The notes below the pieces were generated by a model. It did no database searches, had not been told where the DNA came from, and was given only the letters and a program-made list of their open reading frames with translations. Shown here piece after piece: positions 35,429 to 43,039 of a stretch of 64,000 bases of DNA. The position numbers and the translations under genes were made by a program. How positions within the stretch are numbered: the stretch's first letter is position 1; each line of letters begins with the position of its first letter. Origin of the DNA: CAIVAT01 sp037128705 (GTDB taxonomy: Bacteria > Bacteroidota > Bacteroidia > Bacteroidales > FEN-979); contig JBAXVX010000016.1 of the NCBI GenBank assembly GCA_037128705.1, forward strand, positions 1-64,000, in the 5' to 3' direction.

Positions 35429-35452
35429 GCCTGTTCGCGCAGGCTTTTTTTT
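35429..35452 (+). terminator. Intrinsic terminator ending at the fmt start codon
   Basis: GCCTG and CAGGC form a 5-bp stem with a 6-nt loop, followed by eight T. The next three bases are the fmt ATG at 35453. Confidence 0.65.
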
Positions 35453-36424
35453 ATGAAAAAATTTCCCCGGATCGTTTTCTTTGGTACACCTGATTTTGCA
35501 GTGACTTCGCTCAGCAGGCTGGTTGCATCGGGCTATGCGGTTGTTGCAGTGGTTACGGCCCCCGACAAGCCAGCCGGAAGGGGACTGAAGGAGAAGGCCT
35601 CACCGGTCAAGGAATTTGCACTTCTGCATGAGATTCCGTTGCTGCAGCCCCTGAATATGAAGGATCCTGTATTCCTTGACCTGTTATCAACCTTCAAACC
35701 TGATCTGCAGATCGTGATTGCCTTCCGGATGATGCCAAAACAGATCTGGTCGCTGCCGCCGCTGGGAACATTTAACCTGCATGCCTCTCTTTTACCTCAG
35801 TACCGGGGTGCGGCTCCGATCAACCGGGCTATCATGAACGGGGAACATGAAACCGGTGTAACTACCTTTTTCCTGAACGAACAGATCGACGCCGGAAAGA
35901 TCCTGTTATCGGAGCGGGTCCTCATCGATCCTGATGAAACAGCCGGGGAACTTCACGACAGGCTGATGGAAACAGGTTCAGAGATTGTCCTGCGAACGGT
36001 TGAGGGGATTGTTAAAGGGACCATCATGGAAACTCTCCAGGAGTCGATGATCGATCCTTCGGCCTCCCTGCGGACGGCCCCAAAGATATTCAGGGAGGAT
36101 TGCCAGATTAAATGGAACCAGGAGGTACTCCCGATCCATAATTTTATTCGCGGATTGAGCCCCTATCCCGGGGCTTACACCCGTCTCATCCTGCCTGATG
36201 GAACCAGTCCCGTACTGAAGATTCTCAAAGGCAGTCCAGAGAAGGGAAATCCGGATGTGATTCCGGGCAAATTTGTCACAGATGGCAAAACCTACCTGAA
36301 AGTGGGTGCCATCGATGGATTTTTCCTTATAGCGGAGCTTCAGTTGTCGGGTCGAAAAGCCATGAACAGCGTGGATTTCCTGAGAGGGTTCCATGGAATT
36401 TTTCCTGAAACCCGTGCTATATAG
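35453..36424 (+). CDS. fmt: Methionyl-tRNA formyltransferase
   Basis: Fmt formylates initiator Met-tRNA for translation initiation. The 323-residue protein opens with MKKFPRIVFFGTPDFAV, contains the formyl-transfer motif FNLHASLLPQYRGAAPINRA with its Asn and His, the later Asp in NEQIDAGKIL, and the C-terminal OB-fold tRNA-binding domain from about residue 210. The usual companion def is absent. The start lies directly after the T-run of an intrinsic terminator, so it must be expressed by read-through or from a promoter I could not identify within the preceding repeats. Confidence 0.95.
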   Translation: MKKFPRIVFFGTPDFAVTSLSRLVASGYAVVAVVTAPDKPAGRGLKEKASPVKEFALLHEIPLLQPLNMKDPVFLDLLSTFKPDLQIVIAFRMMPKQIWSLPPLGTFNLHASLLPQYRGAAPINRAIMNGEHETGVTTFFLNEQIDAGKILLSERVLIDPDETAGELHDRLMETGSEIVLRTVEGIVKGTIMETLQESMIDPSASLRTAPKIFREDCQIKWNQEVLPIHNFIRGLSPYPGAYTRLILPDGTSPVLKILKGSPEKGNPDVIPGKFVTDGKTYLKVGAIDGFFLIAELQLSGRKAMNSVDFLRGFHGIFPETRAI

Positions 36425-36497
36425 CTGTTTTAGAGCCTGAGATATTAACAAAACTTTCATTTTATCAACATTTTCGGTGGTTTTAGTGCGAAAACAC

Positions 36498-36527
36498 TTG
36501 ACTTTTTTTTCGGATGTCTTATATTTG
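36498..36527 (+). promoter_or_regulatory. Predicted promoter of the HU gene
   Basis: TTG (36498-36500), 19 bp, TATATTTG (36520-36527): one of the best consensus matches in the window. The leader would be about 35 nt. Confidence 0.75.
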
Positions 36528-36568
36528 CAGGCATAATTTAATTCGGTATTAATTTAAACTCAAGAAAA

Positions 36569-36841
36569 ATGAACAAGGCTCAATTAATTGAAGCAGTTGC
36601 CAACGATGCAAAAGTGACAAAAGCAGAAGCCAAAAGGGCTCTGGAAGCTGTTATTACTGCTACCACCAAGGCACTGGGCAAAGGTGAAAGAGTTGCTTTA
36701 GTAGGTTTTGGATCTTTCTCCGTCTCTAAGAGAGCTGCCCGCAAGGGACGCAATCCTCAGAATGGTAAAGAAATCAAGATCCCGGCCAAAAAAGTTGTAA
36801 AATTCAAAGCAGGTGCAGAACTTGGCAAAAAAGTAAAGTAG
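36569..36841 (+). CDS. HU-family nucleoid protein
   Basis: The 90-residue protein is a complete HU/IHF-type histone-like protein that bends and compacts DNA as a dimer. Conserved features are MNKAQLIEAVA at the start, VGFGSFSVSKRAARKGRNPQNG in the DNA-clamping arm, and IPAKKVVKFKAG near the end. It is a single-gene unit with a strong promoter and a perfect terminator, as expected for an abundant protein. Confidence 0.96.
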   Translation: MNKAQLIEAVANDAKVTKAEAKRALEAVITATTKALGKGERVALVGFGSFSVSKRAARKGRNPQNGKEIKIPAKKVVKFKAGAELGKKVK

Positions 36842-36862
36842 GACTTTACTGTTTCAAAAAAA

Positions 36863-36898
36863 GAGGATGGTTCCAGTCGGAACCATCCTCTTTTTTTT
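36863..36898 (+). terminator. Intrinsic terminator of the HU gene
   Basis: A perfect 12-bp stem (GAGGATGGTTCC with its complement) and a 4-nt AGTC loop are followed by eight T. Confidence 0.93.
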
Positions 36899-36899
36899 G

Positions 36900-37129
36900 A
36901 CATTCCAGGCAAATAGTTATACCAAATTTGTCTGCATTCGCAGCGATCTCGTCACCGCAACGCGTCGGCGCCTGGGGCCAGGTCAACATATCCTGGTACG
37001 GTCCTCTATCTTACTCAGCCCCAGTCAAGGCCGCTTATTCGGTGAACAATATTTCTGCTGATGAATCCCCGAGAGCGCATTCCCCTCTGCTTGCGGCGAG
37101 GTTCTTCAATTTCACCGGCAGGCAACGGT
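36900..37129. other. Non-coding gap after the HU terminator
   Basis: The 230 bp between the terminator and the end of the M28 peptidase gene hold no convincing gene. Short reading frames through it have no family signature, and no promoter, repeat or RNA fold was recognised. It may be decayed coding sequence. Confidence 0.4.
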
Positions 37130-39430
37130 CTAATCAGGCTGCCGGATGATCTTGCGGTGGAGTTCCAGGTTACCCGTCTGCAGTGTTACGTGGTATAACC
37201 CCGGAACAAGGCTCTTCGTTGAAAACCGTAGTAATTGAGTTCCAGCATCCAGCTTACGGTCAAGCCACACGGAAATGACCTGGCCGGAGGCCGACACCAC
37301 TGAAATCCTGACAGGAGCTGGTTTTGGCAGATTAAAGTCGACATTGCAAACCTCCTGAACCGGGTTCGGATAGAGATGAAGATCCAGCGGATCAGGATCG
37401 ATGGGGTGTTTCACTCCCAGCGGGTAGGAGAATTTTTCTGTGACCACATAATGCATAAATCCCCGGGCATCGGCCGTGTCAAGATAGTAAAGGGGGAAAC
37501 TGAGCAGGATGCTTTTGTGGTCGTTGCCCATGTATTCCAGCCCGACCGGCCGGTTTTTCATTTTACCGAGCGGGTTCGGAGGATCATAACGGGAATCGAA
37601 CCGGTAGATAACCGTTCCTTCCGGTGCCGGGGCGAACACATCGACATTGTAAATTTGCCCGATGTATTGTTTATCCATAAATTTCAGGGAATCGACATGC
37701 AGGGTGTCGTAATCCTTGACCGCATTGGCCCGGAAGAGCATACTCTGTACTTTCCGGTCGTTGCTGTCGACTTTGAAGAGCTGGCGGAACAGCGCTGTTT
37801 CAGGTACTTTGGAAGGATAATTGATGGAAGTGGTCATCCAGAACCTGGCCGGGGTGAAGCCGGCGAAAAGGATGTTGCCTCCGTTTTCTTTATGGGCCAT
37901 GACACATTGTTCCATCTCCGTATTCATGGGCTCAAATTCCTGGGAATTTGACATCCAGAGGATGGAACGGTATCGTGAAACCAGCGACATATTTATCTTC
38001 TGATCGGCATTGATATCCTGCCACCTGTAGGGAATGGTATCCAGGATGGCATGGTAAAATCCGCGGATGCTGTCGGGGGTTGTTTTACTGCCTTTCAGGT
38101 TGGCCAGCACCAGGAGTGTATCACTGAAGCTGAAACGGGCTCCTGAAACTTCATCGGAAGGGAGGCTCTCCTGGAGTGAATCGTTCACCGTATGGATTAC
38201 ATAATAATACTGACTGTTCTCCACGGCTGTTACATCATGGTAAGTTGAATCGGATACCGGCGTGTGGCTTATTTTCTGATAGGGTCCTCCGGTGCTGACA
38301 GACCGGTAGATATTGACGCCCCTGATGAAGGCATTGGCTGTTGGTTTCCAGTGAAGGATGATGTCCTGCCGGGTGGATTGGGCCCGCAGGTTTTGAGGAT
38401 AGGGTGATCGCTGCTGTTCGGCCAGGGTCGCCAGGGCGCCACCGGTAACTTCGGCCAGGTAGGGGACATTGCAGTTGCCAAGCGTGTCGGAGGGTAAATG
38501 CCAGTTCGGGCTGAATTCGATCTCCTCGAAGTAGGCTGAAGGAAAAGCCTGGAGCCAGTAAGGATAGGAATCGGAACCATCGTTCATTTTATCCTGAGGG
38601 TAAACGGCCGTCAGTCTGGTGTACCTTTCGAGTGCATCTGCGGCGCAAAACCCGGCCCATTCAAAGCCGATGTATTGGTAAACCTTGACCTCCGGCACAT
38701 CTGCCGGGTTGTTTGAGATCATATCCATATTGAGCATATACCGTACATCCTCACCCCCAAACCTGGCTTTGGAGGCGGCGACCCGGGAACCGAAGAGCCC
38801 GAGTTCTTCGGCAGCAAAAAGGGTAAACCGGATGGTTGTTTCAGGATGATAGTTCATCTTTTTCATGACCCGCGCGATTTCAAGGGTTGCGGCAACCGCT
38901 GTTCCGTTGTCATCCACCCCGGGGGCATTGGTGAAGGGATCGGGCTGACAGAAAGAATCCCAGTGGCCACCCACGACATAGATTTCCTGTGGGGCTGAAG
39001 AACCTTCGAGGGTACACACAACATTGTATTGCCATGTGCTGTCGTACATACCACCCCAGTTGGTAATGATCAGGTAGAAGGAGTCAAGCCTGACATCGGT
39101 ATAGCCGTATGAGAGGAACCGGTTCATCAGGATGGTGGCGATTTGTTTGTTGTTTTGGATATTCAGAAGGAACCGCGATCCCATATTCTGCAGGTCCTGA
39201 AGCGTTGCGCGCAGGGTATCGGCATTCACCTCACTCACCATGGCTGCGATGGCCGGGTCGGCAGCCCGTACCTTCCGGCTGTGTGCAAAAGAGGTTTCAG
39301 AATACCTTGAAAGGGGAGCAGAAGGGTCGGGACGCTTTTCAACCATCCTTGCAATTCCATCCTGGGCCTCCAGTAACATGGGAAGAATTGCCAGCAGGGC
39401 GATCATCATGGAGTGTACAAAATATTTCAT
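37130..39430 (-). CDS. Secreted M28 metallopeptidase with T9SS sorting domain
   Basis: The 766-residue protein has a signal peptide (cleavage after LLEAQ), a prodomain-like segment and an M28 zinc aminopeptidase domain (about 90-335). Metal ligands are in VVGGHWDSF, GVDDNGTAVA, FAAEELGLFGS, NMDM and SPNWHLPSDT. A fibronectin type III domain (about 345-435), a further beta-rich region and a type A sorting domain follow. The sorting domain runs from DLHLYPNPVQEVCNVDF to SLVPGLYHVTL, so the enzyme leaves the cell through type IX secretion. It likely supplies peptides for the OPT transporter and PepD. Confidence 0.92.
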   Translation of the reverse strand: MKYFVHSMMIALLAILPMLLEAQDGIARMVEKRPDPSAPLSRYSETSFAHSRKVRAADPAIAAMVSEVNADTLRATLQDLQNMGSRFLLNIQNNKQIATILMNRFLSYGYTDVRLDSFYLIITNWGGMYDSTWQYNVVCTLEGSSAPQEIYVVGGHWDSFCQPDPFTNAPGVDDNGTAVAATLEIARVMKKMNYHPETTIRFTLFAAEELGLFGSRVAASKARFGGEDVRYMLNMDMISNNPADVPEVKVYQYIGFEWAGFCAADALERYTRLTAVYPQDKMNDGSDSYPYWLQAFPSAYFEEIEFSPNWHLPSDTLGNCNVPYLAEVTGGALATLAEQQRSPYPQNLRAQSTRQDIILHWKPTANAFIRGVNIYRSVSTGGPYQKISHTPVSDSTYHDVTAVENSQYYYVIHTVNDSLQESLPSDEVSGARFSFSDTLLVLANLKGSKTTPDSIRGFYHAILDTIPYRWQDINADQKINMSLVSRYRSILWMSNSQEFEPMNTEMEQCVMAHKENGGNILFAGFTPARFWMTTSINYPSKVPETALFRQLFKVDSNDRKVQSMLFRANAVKDYDTLHVDSLKFMDKQYIGQIYNVDVFAPAPEGTVIYRFDSRYDPPNPLGKMKNRPVGLEYMGNDHKSILLSFPLYYLDTADARGFMHYVVTEKFSYPLGVKHPIDPDPLDLHLYPNPVQEVCNVDFNLPKPAPVRISVVSASGQVISVWLDRKLDAGTQLLRFSTKSLVPGLYHVTLQTGNLELHRKIIRQPD

Positions 39431-39703
39431 GGAAGTTTTGTTTTAATTCATCAGCCATTAAAAATAAAACATTAGAAACAGTCATTAAAGAATATTAGTC
39501 AAACGTGGGAAAAGACTGGCTAAGGCAGGTAAAACTTCAGCTAAACGAGGTTAACCGTAATTACTGCTGGTTTCAAACTACAACATCATGTTGGTGTCTG
39601 CACCGCTGCCAAATGCCAGAGGTGGTTTAAAGGGTTGGCACGGAACAAACAAATGTGTATCAATCCTGATTTCAGTTCAATACAAGTTTCATTTGAAATG
39701 TTT
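39431..39703. other. Intergenic region upstream of M28 and DUF genes
   Basis: About 295 bp separate the divergent genes. Apart from the -7 box at 39704 I see no gene, hairpin or clear repeat; a few ATTAG/CATTA words near 39470-39515 are not in a 7-bp register. Confidence 0.4.
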
Positions 39704-39711
39704 ATTTTTGA
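39704..39711 (+). promoter_or_regulatory. Predicted -7 box of small membrane protein gene
   Basis: TATTTTTG lies 14 bp before the ATG at 39726, giving a leader of only a few bases. Confidence 0.55.
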
Positions 39712-39725
39712 CCGAACATTACCGA

Positions 39726-40166
39726 ATGAACAAATCACTTGTTATGGTACAGGCAAGAAGTAAAAAACTGATCATCCTCGGAATCGTGCAGCTCCTGGTG
39801 GCCGTGGGCGCCCTGCCTGCCGGGTACCTGATGATGGCGAATCCAGACGGGTCGGGACTGGGAATGACCCCTGAAATCCTCGCGGGGTCTCCCTTTAAGG
39901 ATTTTTTTATCCCGGGGCTGTTTTTATTTACTGTCAACGGATTATTCAACCTGCTCAATGCCATTGCCTGCTTTGTCAAATTCCGGTACGCCCCCGAATC
40001 GGGCCTGATCCTCGGCATTGTACTCATGACCTGGGTCGCCGTGCAGGTTTCCATCATCGGCCTGTCCCATTTTTTGCAGCCTACCTACTTCGTGATCGGG
40101 ATCATGGAGGCAGCCCTTGCCGGCTGGCTGATCAGCGAACGGAAGCAACATGAACGGAACCGATAG
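39726..40166 (+). CDS. Small four-TM membrane protein, unknown function
   Basis: The 146-residue protein has four likely TM helices (about residues 14-35, 60-82, 90-112 and 115-134) and a charged C-terminus (SERKQHERNR). I do not recognise a named family, though similar short membrane proteins are common in Bacteroidota. The ATG at 39726 follows the promoter box; the longer reading frame upstream looks non-coding. Its 3' end overlaps the convergent mpg gene by 82 bp, so the last 27 residues of each are encoded on opposite strands of the same DNA. Confidence 0.65.
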   Translation: MNKSLVMVQARSKKLIILGIVQLLVAVGALPAGYLMMANPDGSGLGMTPEILAGSPFKDFFIPGLFLFTVNGLFNLLNAIACFVKFRYAPESGLILGIVLMTWVAVQVSIIGLSHFLQPTYFVIGIMEAALAGWLISERKQHERNR

Positions 40167-40735
40167 GGCAGGGCGGCATCTTCGCCGGCATAGCTGACAC
40201 CGATCCGCGAAGTAACCTTTATATCCTCCGGAAGCACGGTTTCTCCATGGTCTTCGATCCAGATGGCCGACTGCGTTCCGTTATGTTTGCCTGTCAGATC
40301 AAGCCCGGTATCCTTAAAGTGAATTCCCAGAATTTTGGAAACTCTGCCCGGCCCGAGTCCCAGATTTCGGGTGATCGTTTCCCGGCCGGCACGCTGCAAA
40401 ATAATTTCCTTTCCCAGGACCGGGATAACCCCCCGGATAAGCACGGCATGCGGGATATCCGTTACGTTGGTCACTACATTGAAAAGCGAATGAACCCCAT
40501 AACAGAGGTAGATATAGGCTGTGCCTCCCTGGGCATACATCACCTCGGTACGGGCAGTCCGTCGTCCGCCAAAAGCATGCGATGCCCGGTCGGTTATTCC
40601 GGCATAGGCCTCTGTTTCACTGATGATCCCGGAGGTTATCACGCCGTCCATCCGCGTGATGAGATGTTTGCCAAGCAGATCGCGGGCAATCTGAACGACA
40701 TCGGGACGAAGGTAGAAGGAGCGGGGGAGAAGCAT
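40085..40735 (-). CDS. mpg: DNA-3-methyladenine glycosylase (AAG/Mpg family)
   Basis: This base-excision enzyme removes alkylated purines. The 216-residue protein has the family motifs ARDLLGKHLITR, GIISETEAYAG, DRASHAFGGRRTART, MYAQGGTAYIYLCYGVH and LGLGPGRVSKILGI. The ATG at 40735 is chosen; an in-frame TTG at 40762 would start inside a heptad array and add a repeat-encoded VIRNSSFA. The C-terminus is a little longer than usual and overlaps the small membrane protein gene by 82 bp. Confidence 0.93.
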   Translation of the reverse strand: MLLPRSFYLRPDVVQIARDLLGKHLITRMDGVITSGIISETEAYAGITDRASHAFGGRRTARTEVMYAQGGTAYIYLCYGVHSLFNVVTNVTDIPHAVLIRGVIPVLGKEIILQRAGRETITRNLGLGPGRVSKILGIHFKDTGLDLTGKHNGTQSAIWIEDHGETVLPEDIKVTSRIGVSYAGEDAALPYRFRSCCFRSLISQPARAASMIPITK

Positions 40736-40738
40736 TGC

Positions 40739-40766
40739 AAATGACGAATTACGAATTACCAATTAC
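40739..40766 (+). repeat. Heptad array between methyltransferase and mpg
   Basis: AAATGAC, GAATTAC, GAATTAC and CAATTAC fill the 27-bp gap. The last unit supplies the TAA stop of the methyltransferase (40763-40765, minus strand). Confidence 0.8.
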
Positions 40767-41554
40767 GATTTGTTGCAGTCGAAGCAGACGTAAGGGATTG
40801 AGATGACGAGTTCGCCTTTTTCTGTGGCGAGGGCATTCAGTTTTTGTTCAATGATGGTGAAGACAGCTTCAACCTGTTGTTCCGGCACCAGCACTGTCCA
40901 GGTTCCCAGAAAATAGTTGCGAATGAATGAATGGTTGAGAAAGGCGGATCCATCGGCGTATCTCATCCTGAATCCATCTACATTGATGGTATTGATGCTG
41001 AAACCGGAACCGAGGATCAGCTCCTTCAGGAAATCAACAGGCTTGCGCTTCCCGCTGATGTGATCCTGCATTTTTATGATTTCTTCCTTCATTCCAAATT
41101 CATGCAGGGTCTCCTCAAACACGTCGTAAAATTCGATCATGGTATGGGGCAGGTTCATGGTGAGCACCATCTGGGCCCCCTCGTCGGCAACCCGGTAACA
41201 TTCGGACAGGGAGAGTGCCTGGTCCTGAACGTTGTTCAGCCCGTTGTTTGAAACGATGAGTCCGAAATAGGCATCCGGGAAGGGGATCGCCTCAGCCACT
41301 CCCCTGACGATCTTGGCGTATTCAATCCCTTTCCCGAGCTTTTTGGCTGTGATCATGTCGATGGATTCAGTGGTGGGATCCAACCCATAAACCATGCAGG
41401 TTTTGCCCATCCGTTCGGCCAGTTCAAGCATGGGGAACCCGCCCCCGCTGCCGATGTCGAGCACGTTGATGTTCGGTTTCATCCGGATTGTATCCAGCAA
41501 AGTCAGGCCAAAGGGGGCCGACCAGAGGGGAAGATCGTCGTAGGTGAGAGACAT
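40763..41554 (-). CDS. SAM-dependent class I methyltransferase
   Basis: The 263-residue protein has the SAM-binding motif I VLDIGSGGGFPMLELAERMG, an acidic motif II region (YGLDPTTES), GVAEAIPFPDAYFGLIVSNN as motif IV, and the general layout of UbiE/Methyltransf_11 enzymes. The substrate cannot be told. The C-terminus contains a CFDCNKS segment; its last Ser codon and stop fall in a heptad array. The upstream gap of 106 bp is almost entirely another array, so no ordinary promoter is visible. Confidence 0.82.
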   Translation of the reverse strand: MSLTYDDLPLWSAPFGLTLLDTIRMKPNINVLDIGSGGGFPMLELAERMGKTCMVYGLDPTTESIDMITAKKLGKGIEYAKIVRGVAEAIPFPDAYFGLIVSNNGLNNVQDQALSLSECYRVADEGAQMVLTMNLPHTMIEFYDVFEETLHEFGMKEEIIKMQDHISGKRKPVDFLKELILGSGFSINTINVDGFRMRYADGSAFLNHSFIRNYFLGTWTVLVPEQQVEAVFTIIEQKLNALATEKGELVISIPYVCFDCNKS

Positions 41555-41563
41555 TTTATTTAC

Positions 41564-41654
41564 GATTTATGATTTACGATATACGATATACGATATACGA
41601 ATTACCAATTACCAATTACCAATGCCTAATGCCTAATGGCTAATGCCTAATGGC
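41564..41654 (+). repeat. Heptad array, 13 units, G to T block order
   Basis: Thirteen uninterrupted units: GATTTAT, GATTTAC, GATATAC (x3), GAATTAC, CAATTAC (x2), CAATGCC, TAATGCC, TAATGGC, TAATGCC, TAATGGC. Each step changes only one or two positions. The array fills 91 of 106 bp between two same-strand genes. Confidence 0.95.
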
Positions 41655-41660
41655 AATAGG

Positions 41661-42926
41661 TCACTCTTTATTTGTTCCAAAAAAACAGACGAGGATGTCA
41701 TCCGTTCGTTCACGCCAGTTAGCCCATTCGTGACCGTCGTTAAACGCCTGGAAGAGAGGGTTCAATCCTGACTTCTGCATTTCAAGGTGAAAGGCCGAGC
41801 AGGCTTGGAAAAAGGTCAGATTTTTGGCGTTCCCGCTGCCAAGGTCGTAACGGCCTACGTCCATATAGATGCGAAGGGAGGGCCTGGTTTTTTCCTTCTC
41901 CGGAAACGAACGCAATGCTTTATACAGCTGGTCTGATATGGCGGGAGACTGGCCTGCACTGCACTGAAAAACATCGGGGCGGGTAAAAAGGGTAAGCAAG
42001 GCCAGGTGACCGCCTGCAGAGATCCCTGCAATGCCTCTCTTCGCGGGCACCGGATCAGTTTTGTATTTCCGGTCGATCAAAGGAACAAATTCATCACAGA
42101 TTGCATTGATGAAATGCAGGTCATTGGTGCCAAGGTATTCTGCAAACCGGTCGCCAGGCGGAATAAAAACCAACAGTGCCGGCTGAATTTTCCGATCAGC
42201 CATCAGGTTGTCCATGACGATGGGGTAGGCATTATAATCCAATGCCTCCAAACCATCCATGACAAATAAAACAGGCAGCCGGGACAGCGATGCATATCCG
42301 GGCGGCACATAGACCTTCACCTTCCGCGACCGGAGGATGGTATCGCGGCATGAGACAACCATGCTGTCGATGGTTCCATGCGGTACGGCGGGACGGAAAA
42401 TTCTGACCGGATCGGGCCTGAATCCCGGCATGGCGATCTCGGAATGCGGACCATACCCGCTCGGTGTGATGCCAGGATTTCGGGGATCGGTCGTGACCGT
42501 TTTATCCACCTTAAACTGGTAATCAAGCCTTGAATCGACCGGGATGGTGTAGGTTTGATAAAAAAAACTCTTTGTTCCGCAGGGAACAGCCTGCATCTTG
42601 TCCGAACCAGCCCAGCCGAGCTGAAGATCTCCGTTGATGAGCACCTGGGTTGCGTTTCCGTACCAGTAAAGACTGACCACACTATCGTGTTCAATAAGCG
42701 GTGTTATCGGAAATTCCCCGATAAACCTGGCGACTGCCGTATCACGCGCCGGCTCAGGCAAAGATTTAAGCCGGGATATGAATATTTCGAACTGGCTTCC
42801 ATGATGGTCCCTTGTCCCGGGAATTTTGGTTGTAGCTAAGGAAGGAGCAGCGCTGTAAGATCCTCCGATACACATCAGCATCAGGAGGGAAAATAGCCCG
42901 ATGGATAAACAAAGTTTGTTTTTCAT
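41661..42926 (-). CDS. Secreted esterase D-like alpha/beta hydrolase
   Basis: The 421-residue protein has a signal peptide (MKNKLCLSIGLFSLLMLMC, possibly a lipoprotein with LMLMC), an N-terminal beta-rich domain like the glycogen-binding or enterochelin esterase N-domain (about 75-165), and an alpha/beta hydrolase domain. The nucleophile is the Ser in GISAGGHLAL; DVGRYDLG may hold the Asp, and the catalytic His is in NDGHEWANWRERT. The family includes enterochelin and feruloyl esterases; the substrate is unknown. Both flanking gaps are filled by heptad arrays. Confidence 0.85.
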   Translation of the reverse strand: MKNKLCLSIGLFSLLMLMCIGGSYSAAPSLATTKIPGTRDHHGSQFEIFISRLKSLPEPARDTAVARFIGEFPITPLIEHDSVVSLYWYGNATQVLINGDLQLGWAGSDKMQAVPCGTKSFFYQTYTIPVDSRLDYQFKVDKTVTTDPRNPGITPSGYGPHSEIAMPGFRPDPVRIFRPAVPHGTIDSMVVSCRDTILRSRKVKVYVPPGYASLSRLPVLFVMDGLEALDYNAYPIVMDNLMADRKIQPALLVFIPPGDRFAEYLGTNDLHFINAICDEFVPLIDRKYKTDPVPAKRGIAGISAGGHLALLTLFTRPDVFQCSAGQSPAISDQLYKALRSFPEKEKTRPSLRIYMDVGRYDLGSGNAKNLTFFQACSAFHLEMQKSGLNPLFQAFNDGHEWANWRERTDDILVCFFGTNKE

Positions 42927-42927
42927 T

Positions 42928-43039
42928 GGAATTAGAGGTTAGCCATAAGGGATTAGCCATTAGCCATTAGGGGTTAGCCATTAGGAATTAGCCATTCGTA
43001 AATCGTAAATCGTAAATCGTAAATCGTAAATTGTTATTA
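42928..43039 (-). repeat. Heptad array, 16 units, filling the whole recQ-esterase gap
   Basis: Read on the plus strand: GGAATTA, GAGGTTA, GCCATAA, GGGATTA, GCCATTA (x2), GGGGTTA, GCCATTA, GGAATTA, GCCATTC, GTAAATC (x4), GTAAATT, GTTATTA. It starts one base after the esterase start codon and its last unit holds the recQ stop (43037-43039). On the minus strand the order is GATTTAC block, then TAATGGC block. Confidence 0.95.

Noticed and set aside
36867..37149. Two overlapping plus-strand frames after the HU gene
   Set aside because: One begins inside the terminator; no signature, no promoter, unusual composition.
39470..39520. CATTAG/CATTAA words before the small membrane protein gene
   Set aside because: Similar to heptad units but not in a 7-bp register, so not counted as an array.
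40736..40762. Longer Mpg start (TTG) adding VIRNSSFA
   Set aside because: These codons are heptad repeats; the ATG at 40735 gives the normal family N-terminus.
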